This document shows positions 44,757 through 57,014 of a stretch of DNA of 64,000 bases, piece by piece (within the stretch, counting starts at the first letter, position 1; each line of letters starts with the position of its first letter). The position numbers and the translations under genes were made by a program. The DNA is from Trichaptum fuscoviolaceum (lineage: Eukaryota > Basidiomycota > Agaricomycetes > Hymenochaetales > Trichaptaceae): positions 1,967,424-2,031,423 of the forward strand of contig CAJSYZ010000001.1 in NCBI GenBank assembly GCA_910574455.1, given 5' to 3'. Under the pieces are notes generated by a model that searched no databases, had not been told where the DNA came from, and saw nothing but the letters and a program-made list of their open reading frames with translations.

Positions 44757-47700
44757 ATGTCTAATGCAAGTGTCGTTATGCAACTCCCTCCCCCCTCTCA
44801 AGCCACCCTCCAAGCCCCTCTTCCCTCTACCTCCTCTTCCTCCGTAGCCGGCGTACCCCTAAGCAATGTACACCCTGCTCATGGCTCTCGCAAGCGGCAG
44901 GACTCAACCGTCCGACCCACTCAACGGAATTCCGAGAACGCGTCTCCTTCGCCACCGGCCCATCCCGTCCGTCGCATACGGCCGCTCGGACCCATCACTC
45001 CGAGCGCGCACTCCAACACGGCCAGCCCGATACTGGTGAGCTGTGATGATCTTGCTATGGACAAGCAGAAGGACTGGAAGAAGAGTCCAGGTTGGAGGGC
45101 CACCAGTGGCGCACAGCAGCAGCAACTATTGGAGTTCCCGCCCAAAAATGTTATGCTGCACCCGGAAGACGCGAGCAACAAGGTCTTCATTGCAATCGGC
45201 CGGGCTTTTATGTCGGTGGTAAGTGCTAATCAACCTCTTTCATTTGTGGCGCAGACGAAGGCCTGGTGTCCACTGACCGTACTTCACCCCCACTTTCGCC
45301 CCTGCTTTTGCCTTGTGAGAGGCAGTCGAAAGGGGGAAATGAGGCTTCGGTTCCCACACGCGCACTGTAATGGGTCATTCCATCATTGTGATTCTTCATT
45401 TTCTAATCTCGGATCCTTTTCGCGTGTCCATTATTTTTAAAATTCGGAGTACTGATCCGCGCCTATTTTTTTTCTTTTTGTATCTATCAGGGCAATTGTG
45501 CGATGACTGTTAAGGACCTTGCTGAACTTGCAATGAAGAATGGCCTATCATGTCAAAAGTGAGTGTGCATATACAGAGCTTCAATTTGTTCCTGTTGGTA
45601 CTGACGTCGTCTCTGGCAGTGCCTCCGCTGCAGCACAAGCCATCACGTTTTTTATCCGATCTCACCTTCATCGTTGTGAGGTTGAAGAAGACTTCCCTCT
45701 CCTTCTACGACATGTACTGTCTGGTACACCCAAAGACGACGCTCTCGCGCCTGCGCTCTATTCACGATCTGGCGGCAACATCTCTAAACAGCAAAAGGAC
45801 GAGAATGGGAAGGATGTCGTGGAACGCAAAACTGCATTTCGACGGGGGACAACCGTCTGGTACCTTAGTAAGGCTGCAGGAGCTCCATGCCCGTTCGCTC
45901 GGTGCGGTATTGCCCTGAGGGACTTCTCAGAAGTTTCGGCGATTACTGGAGCAGAAAGCCGGAAAGGTTCGGGGGCGGGAAAGAGGAATGACGTGAGTTG
46001 TGAATCTTCTCGTGGCCTCAAGCGGAAACGGGAACGGGAAGGGTTACGGCGAAGGACGACGATTGGGACGGCTGTGACACAATATGCTGATGAGGAGGAG
46101 GAGGTGGAAGGAAGGAAGCCTCCGAAGATCAAGCTAACATTGCGCCTCCGTCCGTGTCTCACCAGTATGCGAGAGAAGTCGGAGCCTGCCGAAAGCTCAT
46201 CTTCAGAATTTGAATCTGATTCTGATTCTGATTCCGACAGCAATGATGGGTCGATGTCAGTGGAGGAGGGTGTGCAGGCCGAACATATCATAGTGCCTAC
46301 ACAAGAGTCATCAAGAAAACAAGTACAGACGACCGAACCGAGCTGGACGTTCCCTCCTTATCCTATTCATCGGCGAATCTCGATACCTCCTTATACACCA
46401 TGCGAAGAGAGTTGCCCGACATTTCTAACTTCCTCGTCCGCTGATTGGTTGCCCGTAAAGACCGAACCGACTTCAATGGATCCCAGTACGTCTGGCGCGA
46501 GTTACCTTCGCGCAGCGAGCGTGGCATTCAGCGTGGCTTCGCCACCACCAGAATCCGATATGGAGGATGAATTTGGTGCGGATGACTATGAGGAAGATTT
46601 CTCATTCAGCTTTTCAGACAATATCAAGAGCGAGGATGATGCTTTTGCATATGTGTGGCCGAAAGCAGCTCCGTCAACAACGCATAGCGGCGAGGTCATG
46701 GTCAAGACGGAGCCAGACTACGATGATTGTGGCGTGGGAACATCGAAACGTGATTCGACTCAAACGCTTACTGGCATTAAAACAGAAGACCTTCCTTATT
46801 ATGAGCTACAAGCCCTCAGCTTAGCCTTCGATGCTGGTACAAACACCTCCGAATTGTCGCTCCGGTCAAGCTTTGATTTCAAACAGGAGGAGAGCGCTGA
46901 AGATGATGGCGTACTTACCTGGGAACAACCGGTGGACATCACGCCAATGAATGAGAACGTGCAGGATTCAGAGCTGACGCTTGCGTGGAAGGACATTGAA
47001 CTTCTTGGTCCGGAGAGTTTGAACCTGCAAGAATTGGAACTTTGCGAGATGAATAATGCGGACGCTATTCGCAGTCTATTGTCATCGCCTCAATTAGTCC
47101 ACGAAGCCATGACTACTGGAGATGCACCGGAAGTTGACGATGTCGATTTCTCTCATTGCGGTCCCTCATTCTCGGAACCAGGACCATCCCCGCCTTCACC
47201 GTTTGTATCACCTGCGTCACTCGATGATATTGTTCCATCGTGGTCTGCTGGATCGCTGAGTTCATTAAGCTCCGGCGAACCAGAGACCGATCTTGAGAGC
47301 CTGGCGCCGACTTCGCCTTCACCTTATTACGACCCAGAGTCCCCTACCATCGTGCGTGATAATAGTGTGGAGGAGGATCATCTCTTCTCGTTCATGCGTG
47401 ACGGGATGCTCGACAAAAGGGAGGTCATCGACAAGCCTGCACCTTGGGCTATACCAGGCTCTTCCAGGATTCGCGGTATATCATCGCCTCAGCGTCAGCG
47501 CCCCGCTATTGATGACATTTCTGTGAGCGAGGCAAGTACGCCTTGGGAACGTGGAATGGTGTCTCAGGATGATGTGGAGGAACGGCTGCTTCCCTTACTG
47601 TCGCCACTTCCCGACGAGAATTCGGGACGGATGCCAGCCCCATCACAGATGGCTGCCGAATATTCGAATTCACCTCCACTAAGCCCGCAGGAGGCCGAGA

Positions 47701-48035
47701 TTTTCCAGAGCTTCTGTCTCGTAGCTGATAACGAGCCTGAGAGTGCTGAAGTGAAGGATGGACAATCGCATCTTTCGGAGGTGTTCTCGGCCAGTCTGTT
47801 TGCGGCCTCGTCTCGTCCGAGGATGTCACGTTCCTCGTCCTCGAAGATAACAACGAAGTTCGACAGCAAGCGCATGTCCCTGGAGAAAACAGAGCAAGAC
47901 GGGCCTGAGTACCCCGCGGACGATGACGCGAATGCCGAGGCGAATAGCAGAAAGAAGAACGCGAACTTGCCATTGAGGCGCTCGAAGCGTGTTGCAAAGC
48001 AGAGTGCACGGGAGAAGCTGAGGAAACGGACTTAA
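44757..48035 (+). CDS. GDS1: GDS1-type winged-helix nuclear protein
   Basis: Three exons, 44757-45218, 45491-45558 and 45620-48035, give 981 aa. The recognisable part (about 130-265) matches the winged-helix region of fungal Gds1-like proteins. Its segments are DASNKVFIAIGRAFMSV, AMTVKDLAELAMKNGLSCQN, AQAITFFIRSHLHRCE, and a wing ending TVWYLSKAAGAPCPF. Basic tracts (LKRKRERE, RRSKRVAKQ) suit nuclear entry. The long C-terminal half is acidic and Ser/Pro-rich, with repeated VKTE/IKTE motifs that look like SUMO sites (psi-K-x-E), and no folded domain. Yeast GDS1 is linked to growth on non-fermentable carbon; a role as transcription regulator is inferred. The first intron is long (272 bp). The start gives a Ser/Pro-rich leader typical of such proteins. 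Confidence 0.72.
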
Positions 48036-48947
48036 CAAACCCGCAGCAGATCCCTTGTGCATAGGCTATGGGTGCATCTCAAGCCTTCGAAGGCGCACTC
48101 CCTCCCAACCGTTTTGTTATTTGCACCTTCGACAACAAACACTTTGAAACCAAATGGCCTTTTAATCATGTTTTACAGTATAAAATGCTTGCCAATTTTA
48201 CTATTCGATTACTTTTTTTCTTACTCTCATCTCCCAAATACTGTCCCAATTAAGTTGTTATTTCATTCAAAGGCTCGTTAAACCGTAGATTTGTATCACT
48301 GAATAACCCATTTCTCTTCTCTCCTGCTTCCACCCTTTAAACTCGCACCCAGTACCATTGTTACAAAGCCTTCAGCCGGCGGACATTCGTGTTCCCCTGT
48401 CCTTCTTCTACCCCGCCCGCGGGCCGACCTACCTACGTCTCGACCTTTCGAAGCTGCTTCTCGTTCGTTCACCTTGCCACGTCATTCATATTCCCTGCAC
48501 GTTCGGCTTCTATACCCCTCATCACCCTCAAACTCTGCTTCGATTCGAGTCTGGTACCTTTTAATCCGTCCCTTTCGCTATGATTACTTGCAAGGACGAT
48601 TCGACTTCCCTTGACGATACGCCTCCCTTCCGCCTTTGATCTGCTGAAGCTTTAGTAACTTCTTCGTACCCTTCGTCATTAAAGCAACCCTACTCCCTCA
48701 CTGCTCTTCATATAGTGCAGCCGTGTGTATGTTATGTGAGAATCTCTTCCATGGTAAACACTTTAAAAATATGTATTATTATCTGCATAGAACGAAGAAA
48801 TATGCTGAGAATCACCCGGATACTGAGTGTAAAGTGTTCTTGTGATTTAGTCGGGAGTAGGGAAAAGGGATACTGAATTAGACAATGCAGGGATAGTTTC
48901 TCACATCTAGTAATGACATTGGATGAATGAGATCTTTCTGACCCAGC
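48036..48947. other. Convergent 3' region between GDS1-like and ThrE-like genes
   Basis: Both genes end here. The region is T/C-rich on the plus strand up to ~48700 and AT-rich after that, as expected for two 3'-UTRs. ORFs of 60-75 codons have no coding features. Confidence 0.5.
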
Positions 48948-51903
48948 TCAAAAAGTAACAAGAGCTGCGTTCTTCTTTTTTCCAAAGAGGTAGATAATCG
49001 CAGCACTGGAATAGACTCCGGAAAGAATACCAATGATGACGCTTATGACTGTCGAAGAGAGATCAGTCCGACTCCGCTTTCTTTTTTAAGATAGAAATGA
49101 AGACTATACCTTTCCTAGCAAGTGTTAAACTCTGTGTATACTCATCTTGTCCACTCGATCCTCCATAATTTTGAGAAAGCCCTCCGGCAGCCGACAAACC
49201 GTCCTAACATAACCAGTTGATCAGCTGAAATACCACACATATGAAGCTTTTACGCACAGGTACGAGGAGAAGGATGCCCGTTAACATGGCAGTGAATGCC
49301 GTTCCACCAAATCGTCTAGAATATCCGTTCCCGAGAATGCCGACGATCCAGGATCCGATTAGGGACACATAATCAGGATGGTTGTGCAACCCGAAATACG
49401 TGTTGCACAAGCGTGTGATCCAGAAGGAGACGCATGCAATTGAGACCATGACGATCATCTGACGGCTCCACCAGTGCTGTTGATTATTCATCGATGAGCA
49501 GAATGCGAAAAGAGGAACTAGGAAGAACAAAGTCCAGTACGGAAGTGGCTGTAAATACCAGTGCCAGTGAGAGTCCCGAAAACAACCTCCGACTGTGTCT
49601 GGTTGATTAGCAGCTGCGGTACTGATGAAAGTGAAATACCCAGAGAAGCTGTCGTCAGAATCAGAGCCATTATACGCTTGATAATATCCCTGCAGCACAA
49701 CGTTGCTGGAGGCTGCATTCGCAGCAGCGTAGTATGCTTGTCTTGCTGCCTTATCGAATAGAAGGAAGACATCTGAACCCAGCGTCAGTCCAAAGCCCTG
49801 CATTGAATTTCATAAGTTCGCGGTCTCCTGATAAGTAGTAAGGACGATTAATCACCAGATAAAGTGAGGTCATGATGCCCGATACGATCTTCGGCGATCC
49901 TAAAGCTTGATTCCTGCCCGCGATGTCCAGAGTGCCAGCCACTGAATGCTATTAGATTCATCTTCATCGACGGACACATGAATGTGCTTACATATAAGAT
50001 GTCCAGGAAGCATTGAGATAAGACCTGCAGATGAAATTGCTGTAAAGCACCAAATTTGTGTAGGGAAGCTGGCGAATCCTCGGGCTATGAAAGAGACTAA
50101 GGCAGCCGTGAAGACTCTAAGCGAATGCCTTAGCACTGGAATCTATCGACTCTAAATGGTCACTCACTCGGATCCGCTTGCAGACAAGTCCGATTTCGAT
50201 GCAATATTCTGCATGATTCGCACCATTAAGCCCATCAATCCCGATACCCACATGTCATTCAAGCTTCCGGAAAACGCAATGCCACAGATAACAAAGCAAG
50301 TAATGAAAGAAAGCACATATCGTAATTTTGCGCCGTAACGAGGCGGAGCGACAAGGAGTTTTCGAAGCTGATATGTACCGTCGGAGGCATACATATCGTC
50401 GTGAAGGACAGCCCGATATATATTATGCACTGCATGTATACGTCCCAGAGCTAAGCCACCAGCTGATTTTATGAGACATGTCTCAGATGACTTCGTCTCA
50501 GGATTGCCGAAGGAAACTTGAATGGACCCAGGCACATGTTGAAACTCTGCTTCGATGTCGAATACTCTAGTGATCGAGTTAAGCTGTGCTTCAATGCGAT
50601 GCGAGGGAGAACCAAAGCTGAGAAGCGCCTTCGCAAAGATGATGATGAACTTTTGATAATCTTCCGTAGCTTTTCGGAATAGTATGTCAACACATATAGC
50701 AGGAACAAGGGGCTAACACGTACACTCTTGGTGGAATTCAATCTTGTGTTTCTCTCTCTTCCTGCGATCATTGTACGATTTCCGTGCCGCGGCTTGAGCC
50801 CTACGTTCGTCACCATGAAGAGTTTTGTCCATCTGGTGTTCCGTGTGGTGTCTTCGTAAACGGTGGCGGAACCCTTCATGGTCGTTTTCATCGATCAGAT
50901 ATGTTTCTTCAACATCGTCATTTAAGGCCTGGCTCCTCTCGAAAATATTCATGCCTTCAAGGGGGTCGGGTTGACTTTCGCGAGTAGCTGTCCTTGGACC
51001 TTGAGAACCTGACCAAGAATTCCGCCTGCTAATATATTGAGAAGGATCGCGACTCAAAGCCCGACTATTTGGTACGCTTCCAAAATCTTGATCGCGTGCG
51101 ATACTTTTTAATGAATCCTTCAGTTGGCCAAGTATGCCACGACGATTATCATTACCGTAATTTGCTCTGCTGCCTTCACGTTCGAGGTCCCGACCACCGA
51201 GACCATTATAGTGATCAGCGCGAGATATTGGATTCTGGCGACTTGCACCTCCCGTAAGTTTTCCGTAGGTAAAAGAATCCATGGATTTCGCGCGTGGTCG
51301 CCTGGGTTCAGGATTAGGTTGTGGACTGGAGACCTGGCTTGCCCCTTTGTCGAGGTCATAACTATAATCTTGGTTTTGCAGCTGGCTTCGATAGTCGGTG
51401 AGAGTCTGATCACTAGCCCGCTTTTCATCCCGCATGCGTTGATTCGCCAAGTGGATGCGCGAGAGCGCTGCCATTCGAGCCCTTTCTTCATCGGGAGGAT
51501 TACCAAGCTCGTCATGAGACATTTCGCCGTTCTGGGCTCTCCAGGCCTGGACGGTAGCAAGTCTGTTCTCTTCGGTTGATTGCCTAGCAAGCATTGTATT
51601 TGCAGTGTTACCACCAACAACCCTTCGAGGCTCTTCGTGTATATGGTCCTCATACTCGGTATCTTCAAAAGGTGTATCGTACATGCTTCGCTCATCTGCA
51701 ATGTCCATTGAATTCTGGGGGCCGATTCGTGATCGAATAGATGAAGTCCGAGAGACAGGCCTATTCAGTGCGGAAGAAAAGGCATACTGGTTTTGATCAG
51801 TACGCTGTGCCGGAGGTGCTCTGCCTTCATGGAAGTGTACCTGAGAGGAAGCACTCTGCTCGCTGAGATGTCTTCGATTTGCTCTGCCGTCGTTGTTCGA
51901 CAT
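48948..51903 (-). CDS. ThrE/Prm10-family multi-pass membrane protein
   Basis: Seven exons, in order of translation: 51903-50724, 50669-50168, 50116-49992, 49941-49856, 49797-49258, 49203-49110, 49048-48948; 875 aa. The first ~390 residues are disordered, polar and Arg/Ser-rich. The ThrE-type domain then begins with FIIIFAKALLSFGSPSHRIEAQL and GSIQVSFG. It continues through membrane helices (YVLSFITCFVICGIAFSGS, VFTAALVSFIARGFASFP, SAGLISMLPGHLILAGTLDI). A lumenal or extracellular loop with SDDSFSGYF follows, then a second set of helices ending in VISVIIGILSGVYSSAAIIY. Bacterial ThrE exports threonine and serine; yeast Prm10 is pheromone-regulated with unknown transport. An upstream in-frame ATG at 52020 would add 39 residues; MSNNDG at 51903 looks more natural. 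Confidence 0.85.
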
Positions 51904-52710
51904 GCTTGTTGCAGAGAAAGACAGCAGGTGGCACCAGCAGCTTCGAAAGTGGCATAATGGTAGACAGCTGGACCAGATCCCAATTTGTTCGGACACACTT
52001 GATATAAGCATAAGCTGCATAACACACCAATCGAAGATTGATTGATTGACGGTGCATCATTCATTTGTTGTCGTACATCGACTCGTTGTGCTCAGCCTTG
52101 ATGGCAAGCTGCGAAAGGATACGTTCATTTTGATATGTTGCCCATAATCGTTTATTCAAAGACGCCTCATGGACCCATTTTTTGCCTTAGAGTCGTAGTA
52201 AGCGAAACATTAGGAAACGTAGGACAATTAGGGAATTGGTACTGGGATTGAGTAGGCAGGAATGCAAAGAAATGCAACGAGACAATTATTGAGGACGGGC
52301 GCCACCGAGACAGGATGGCCTTGTTTGTTGATGGTACGTGCCGAAGGATATTCCCATGGACAGACTGCAGGTGTCGGATTGATATTTTCTCGGTCTACTC
52401 TCTCGGGCCTCTTTGGACGTCGACGACCACGGTCCCCCCTAATATCTTCGCTAAAATCCTACTACTCCTCATAACTATTCCTTTCTGCCCGGGGCACACC
52501 TACATTTTGCAGAAAATTAACGACGAGCTGTCAACGCCCTTTGTAAAGCATCTTTTTTTATAGTCGTACCCGTCCCACCTCCCATCTGCTTCTTTACCTG
52601 TGCTCCTCGCGAGCTTTGCTTGTTAAACCCCCATCTTACTGCCACCAATCGCAGTGCGGTCAATCGAATTGAAGCTCTAATACCTAATCAACTCTACTTG
52701 GTTCGCTATC
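51904..52710. other. Divergent promoter region, ThrE-like and RRM-PUF genes
   Basis: This 807-bp region lies between two divergent starts. It includes an in-frame upstream ATG for the minus gene (52020). The 100 bp before the plus gene are C/T-rich. No further gene is supported. Confidence 0.45.
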
Positions 52711-55700
52711 ATGTCGTTGTCTGCGCAAGAGAATGCTGGTTTTGCGAGGGGCTCCTCTGGCAAGACTCCGCCTCCAGCTCCTTCGGCTGCGTTCGCCAAA
52801 AGGTGAGACATGGCTTCTAGCACCCCTATCCATCTCTAACGTTGTATTTGGCTAGGGCAAGGGAGATCCAGCAAGAGGAAAGGCTACAGCAGGCCAGATA
52901 CAGGCCACCCGCATTAAGGGCGATGCAGTCCGCGGGTTCACCGTCCAACGAGTCGCCTACAGCGACCACGCCAGCTGACTCTCAACCGCTCCCACCGACT
53001 AATTTTCCACGCGATTTCCGGAGAGCAAGGGCCGGCACCTTACCCTCCAACGTTCAGCTTGCCGCTCAGCGTTACGCTGCTGCGACGGAGAGTTTGCAGA
53101 GTTTGCCCGGCTCGACGGACTCGCTTTTCGACACCTATGGAACTCAGCAGCAGCCCCAGCAGCAGCCGCAACAGTCAATCGCAGTCAGCGCAGGCCTTGG
53201 AATCACGCCTGCAAGGCCTGCGCTGCGGCACACCACGTCTGTTGCGTCATCTGCAGCCACATCTGCGGTGACGGAACGCAACAGTCGCCTTCGATCTGGT
53301 TCACTTAATATTCCGGCTGCGGGACTCTCGAATGCCTTCGGTGGTGGTTCCATTTTCTCCACTTCTTGGCTTTCAAGCAATCGCAACGGATCTAATTTGC
53401 CCGGACTTGATGAGCTGCGATCAGTTACTTCTTTGAACTCAGAGAGCGATGACTTCGATGTCCACACCCTGGATTATCTCGGACTTGACGACAACCTTCG
53501 ACCACCTCCTGCTGCCACTCTTTCAGAGCTCCGTACTCAGGCTCAAGCAGCCATCGCCGGCAACCTCGCTAACCCGCCTCGGTTGCGTGCAAGTACCGTT
53601 TCCGGTGGTCCTTACCGAATGAGGTCCGCCGCTGCGAGCACGCCGCGTCTTCCAACGACGAATTCTGAAGAGGAGGAAGAGGATTTGATGGAAAACTACG
53701 GTCACTACGGGCAAAGCTCCTACCGGAACGACATGGGTCTCGATCCGGATGTTTACCAGCAGCAGTCTATCGTAGCGAGGGGCTTCAGACAGGGGCAGCA
53801 GCACCTATCCGCGACTACAGCTAGTGGCAGATCTCGCTCCATCTCAGTCAGTGCTCTCGAAGACCCATCACGCTCATTGAACCGCATCGCATCTTCTCTT
53901 GAAGCTACACAGCCTATGTACACAGGTGGCCTGCTGCGTGCGCAGGACTCACTTGCAGAGAACATTGCTAATATCGCTACTGCACAGGGCAACATGAATA
54001 AGATCTCTTCTGGTGGTGCGATTGGTGGTCGGTACGACAACTCGTCCCAAGGCCGAGCAAGTGGTTATCTTGCTCTTCCAGGTCAGTCGCAAGGTCGTGT
54101 CTCACCGAAGTCAGAGAACTCGCCTTCTTCAATACAAACGCCGACGCGTTCACTGTGGATAGGCAACTTGGACAGCTCTGTTACCAGCGAGCAGTTGATT
54201 CACGTTTTCGCACCGTACGGTGCAATTGAGAGTCTGAGATTGCTGCCTGAGAAGGTTAGATATATCATACTTCTGTTGAAATACGTACTGACTGAATATG
54301 TAGGAATGCGGATTTGTGAATTTTGTTGATTTGGCTGATGCTGTCCGTGCTAAAGAAGACGTCCTCAATCGCTTGGGCGGACAGATTGGCATGTCAAATG
54401 GCGCTGCAGTTCGTATCGGTTTCGGCAAGGCGGAGAGCGCCCCTGTTGCGCCCGCGAAGGGGACAACAAATACAGCAGCAGGAGCTACGGCTGGAATTGC
54501 TGCGAAAGGCGCGAATGGGAATGGCGCAAATGGTATGGCAGGCATTGAGTCTCAACTCCAATCCACTCCGACAAGAGCTTTGTGGATTGGCTCAATTCCT
54601 TCTACGACAACTCCGGCAACGATCTTAAGTGTCTTCAGTCCATTCGGACCTATCGAGTCTGCCAGGGTCCTGACTCATAAGAACTGCGGCTTCAGTACGT
54701 TATACTATTTGCTTTCAATCACCTTTGTTCTGATCTGGAATGGCTTACAGTCAACTTTGAGCGACTTGATGATGCTGTGAAAGCCCGCAAGGCACTTAAC
54801 GGCCGTGACGTTCTCGGCAGTGATGTTGGTGCGATAAGGATCGGGTTTGCCAAGGTACCCGTTAAGAATGGATCAGAGGGTGCTGGTGAAGGAGAGAATG
54901 CGAACGTGAATGTGCAGGGAGTAGGCGATCTCAGTGTTGGGGCAACCATCCATGCCCTTCGCAACATCAAGGGCGCATCTACTATTCCATCGGATCAACA
55001 GGTTCTGGGAGGGGCTGTGGAGAACTACCGTTCAAACTTACTGCTTAGCATGATTGGGTCAGGTCTGCACAATTCACCTTTATTTAATGACGGTAGTGGA
55101 AAGCAGATGGCAATTACGGAACAGCAAATGATAATGAAGGAGCTTAGTGATGGGAGCCCGGAGGCAGAATCTGACGTGTTAGCTTTAGCGGGCAAGTCAA
55201 TATTCCTGTTCACTGCATCACTTAACTAACTTTTTTGCAGAATTCCGCCCACCCACCATGTATTATACGTCTATTCCGCTCGTTTCTGAGCGTCCTAACA
55301 ATAGACGATGGGATGCTGCGAAGTTACGTGAGCTGCGCAAGCGTTTAGATTCTGGAACCCTTTCTGTGGAAGAGGTCGATCAGATCGCTGGCGATTTCAT
55401 GGACGGTGAGATCGTTGATCTTGCGTCGGATTGGCTTGGTAATACGGTATGCTTTCTTCCTCACCACCCATCTCAACGAAATACTAATGCTTGTTTATAG
55501 GTTGTGCAAAAACTATTTGAGAAATGTTCTCCTGGGCCGCGATTTGCAATGCTAGAACGACTCGCTCCTCACCTCGCCATGGTTGGCATCCATAAGAATG
55601 GCACTTGGGCTGCACAAAAGATTATAGAGTGTGTGCAAACACCTGAGGAGGTGGCTCTGATTGCGCAGAATCTGAGAGCCTATGCGCCGCCCTTGCTTCT

Positions 55701-57014
55701 TGACCAATTCGGTAATTATGTCATACAGTGAGTCGAACGCAACACAACCTTTAGTTGACTAGATCGCGATACTGAATGCGACAAACTATCGACAGATGCT
55801 GCCTTCGTTTCGGAGCCCCCATGAATGACTTCATCTTCGACGCCATGATTGACCGTTTATGGGAGGTCGCACAGGGTCGTTTCGGTGCGCGCAGTATGAG
55901 GACTTGCCTGGAGAGCTCGCAGGTCACCGTTAGCCAGCAGCGTCGCATTGCTACTGCAATCATCCTTAACTCTATTCCACTTGCAACGAATCCCAATGGC
56001 GCACTGCTCTTGACTTGGTTACTTGATACTTCAGGCTTCCCGTCTCGTTACAGACTTCTAGCACCTCGTTTCACGCCTCACCTTTCTCACCTCTGCACTC
56101 ACAAACTCGCGTCTTTGACGGTACTGAGAATTGTGAACCAGAAGGTGGAACCGGATGCCTCTACGCAGATTGTGGATGCTCTTTTCTTCTCCCCGGGCGA
56201 CCACGTGCTCACGGATGTTTTGGGTGACCAGGTTAACGGTGTTTCGGTAGTTCACAAGATCCTTACGAGCCAGTATATTGATCCCGCAAAGCGACAGAGC
56301 TACTTGGAGTCGACTAAGCGCGTCTTGATTGAGCTGAAGGTTATTGCAACTCAGGCCTATCGTCGTCTCATCGAAGAAGTTGGTTTACCTATCCAGAACT
56401 TCCCGCCTGGCTATGGCCCGGGTATGGGCCCTTCGCCTAAGATGAAGAACTCTTCGTCGCAAAATAGTTACTACAGTGCACCCACTACCGACCAGAATCT
56501 AGCATCGATGATGGCTGCCCTGCAAATGGGCGGACAGAGCCACGTAACACCTCAGATGGGCATGGCACCGTCTCAGCTCTCCATCGACTCGGCCTATGGA
56601 GTTCAGCAGGCGCAGCAACCCCAACAGCAGCCCCAGCAGCATCAACAAAACAACAACCGCGCGCGCCAGTCGAATGTGCCATCTCCCGCAACGTTCTCGC
56701 CGTCAACGGATCCCTTCAACCCATTCGGACCTGGCTCGCCCGATCCGAACCATCGCAACGGCATGCGCCGCGGCGCCCCACAGACCCAGCACATTCCTCA
56801 GCCGACAATGACTCCGCAGCCGCCTATGGGCATGCCATATGGTGCGCAGCCCGGCGCGAACATGAGCCAGGCTGGCGGGATGCTTGGGATGGCACAGTCG
56901 CCGTACGCGATGCCGCAGCAGCTTCCGCCGCACCTCTACCAGGCGTACATGTACTCACAGCTGTATCCGCAAAACTCGCCGAACATGGGGAACATGGGGG
57001 CATTCCCGCAATGA
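52711..57014 (+). CDS. RRM-PUF RNA-binding protein of the Jsn1/Puf2 type
   Basis: Seven exons, 52711-52802, 52856-54254, 54304-54694, 54751-55191, 55241-55446, 55501-55727, 55796-57014, give 1324 aa. The N-terminus is disordered and Gln/Ser-rich. Two RRMs follow: SLWIGNLDSSVTSEQLIHVF with ECGFVNFVD (about 463-545), and ALWIGSIPSTTTPATILSVF with NCGFINFERLDDAV (about 590-665). A PUM-homology region (about 790-1080) shows repeats such as WLGNTVVQKLFEKCS, HKNGTWAAQKIIECVQ and DQFGNYVIQCCLRFG. The C-terminus is Met/Gln/Pro-rich. Yeast Jsn1 and Puf2 have the same order of domains and bind 3'-UTRs of membrane-protein mRNAs. The fourth intron (55192-55240) has a GC donor with a perfect TTAACTAAC branch site. 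PUF repeats here look atypical, so the RNA code cannot be read simply. Confidence 0.9.

Noticed and set aside
51904..52020. Upstream in-frame ATG extending the ThrE-like protein by 39 residues
   Set aside because: The extension is Cys/Leu/Ser-rich and unlike the polar disordered N-terminus that follows; MSNNDG at 51903 is the more natural start, though not proven.
53144..53170. CAG-rich run as a possible microsatellite
   Set aside because: It is a short imperfect glutamine-coding tract inside the RRM-PUF gene, ordinary for such linkers.
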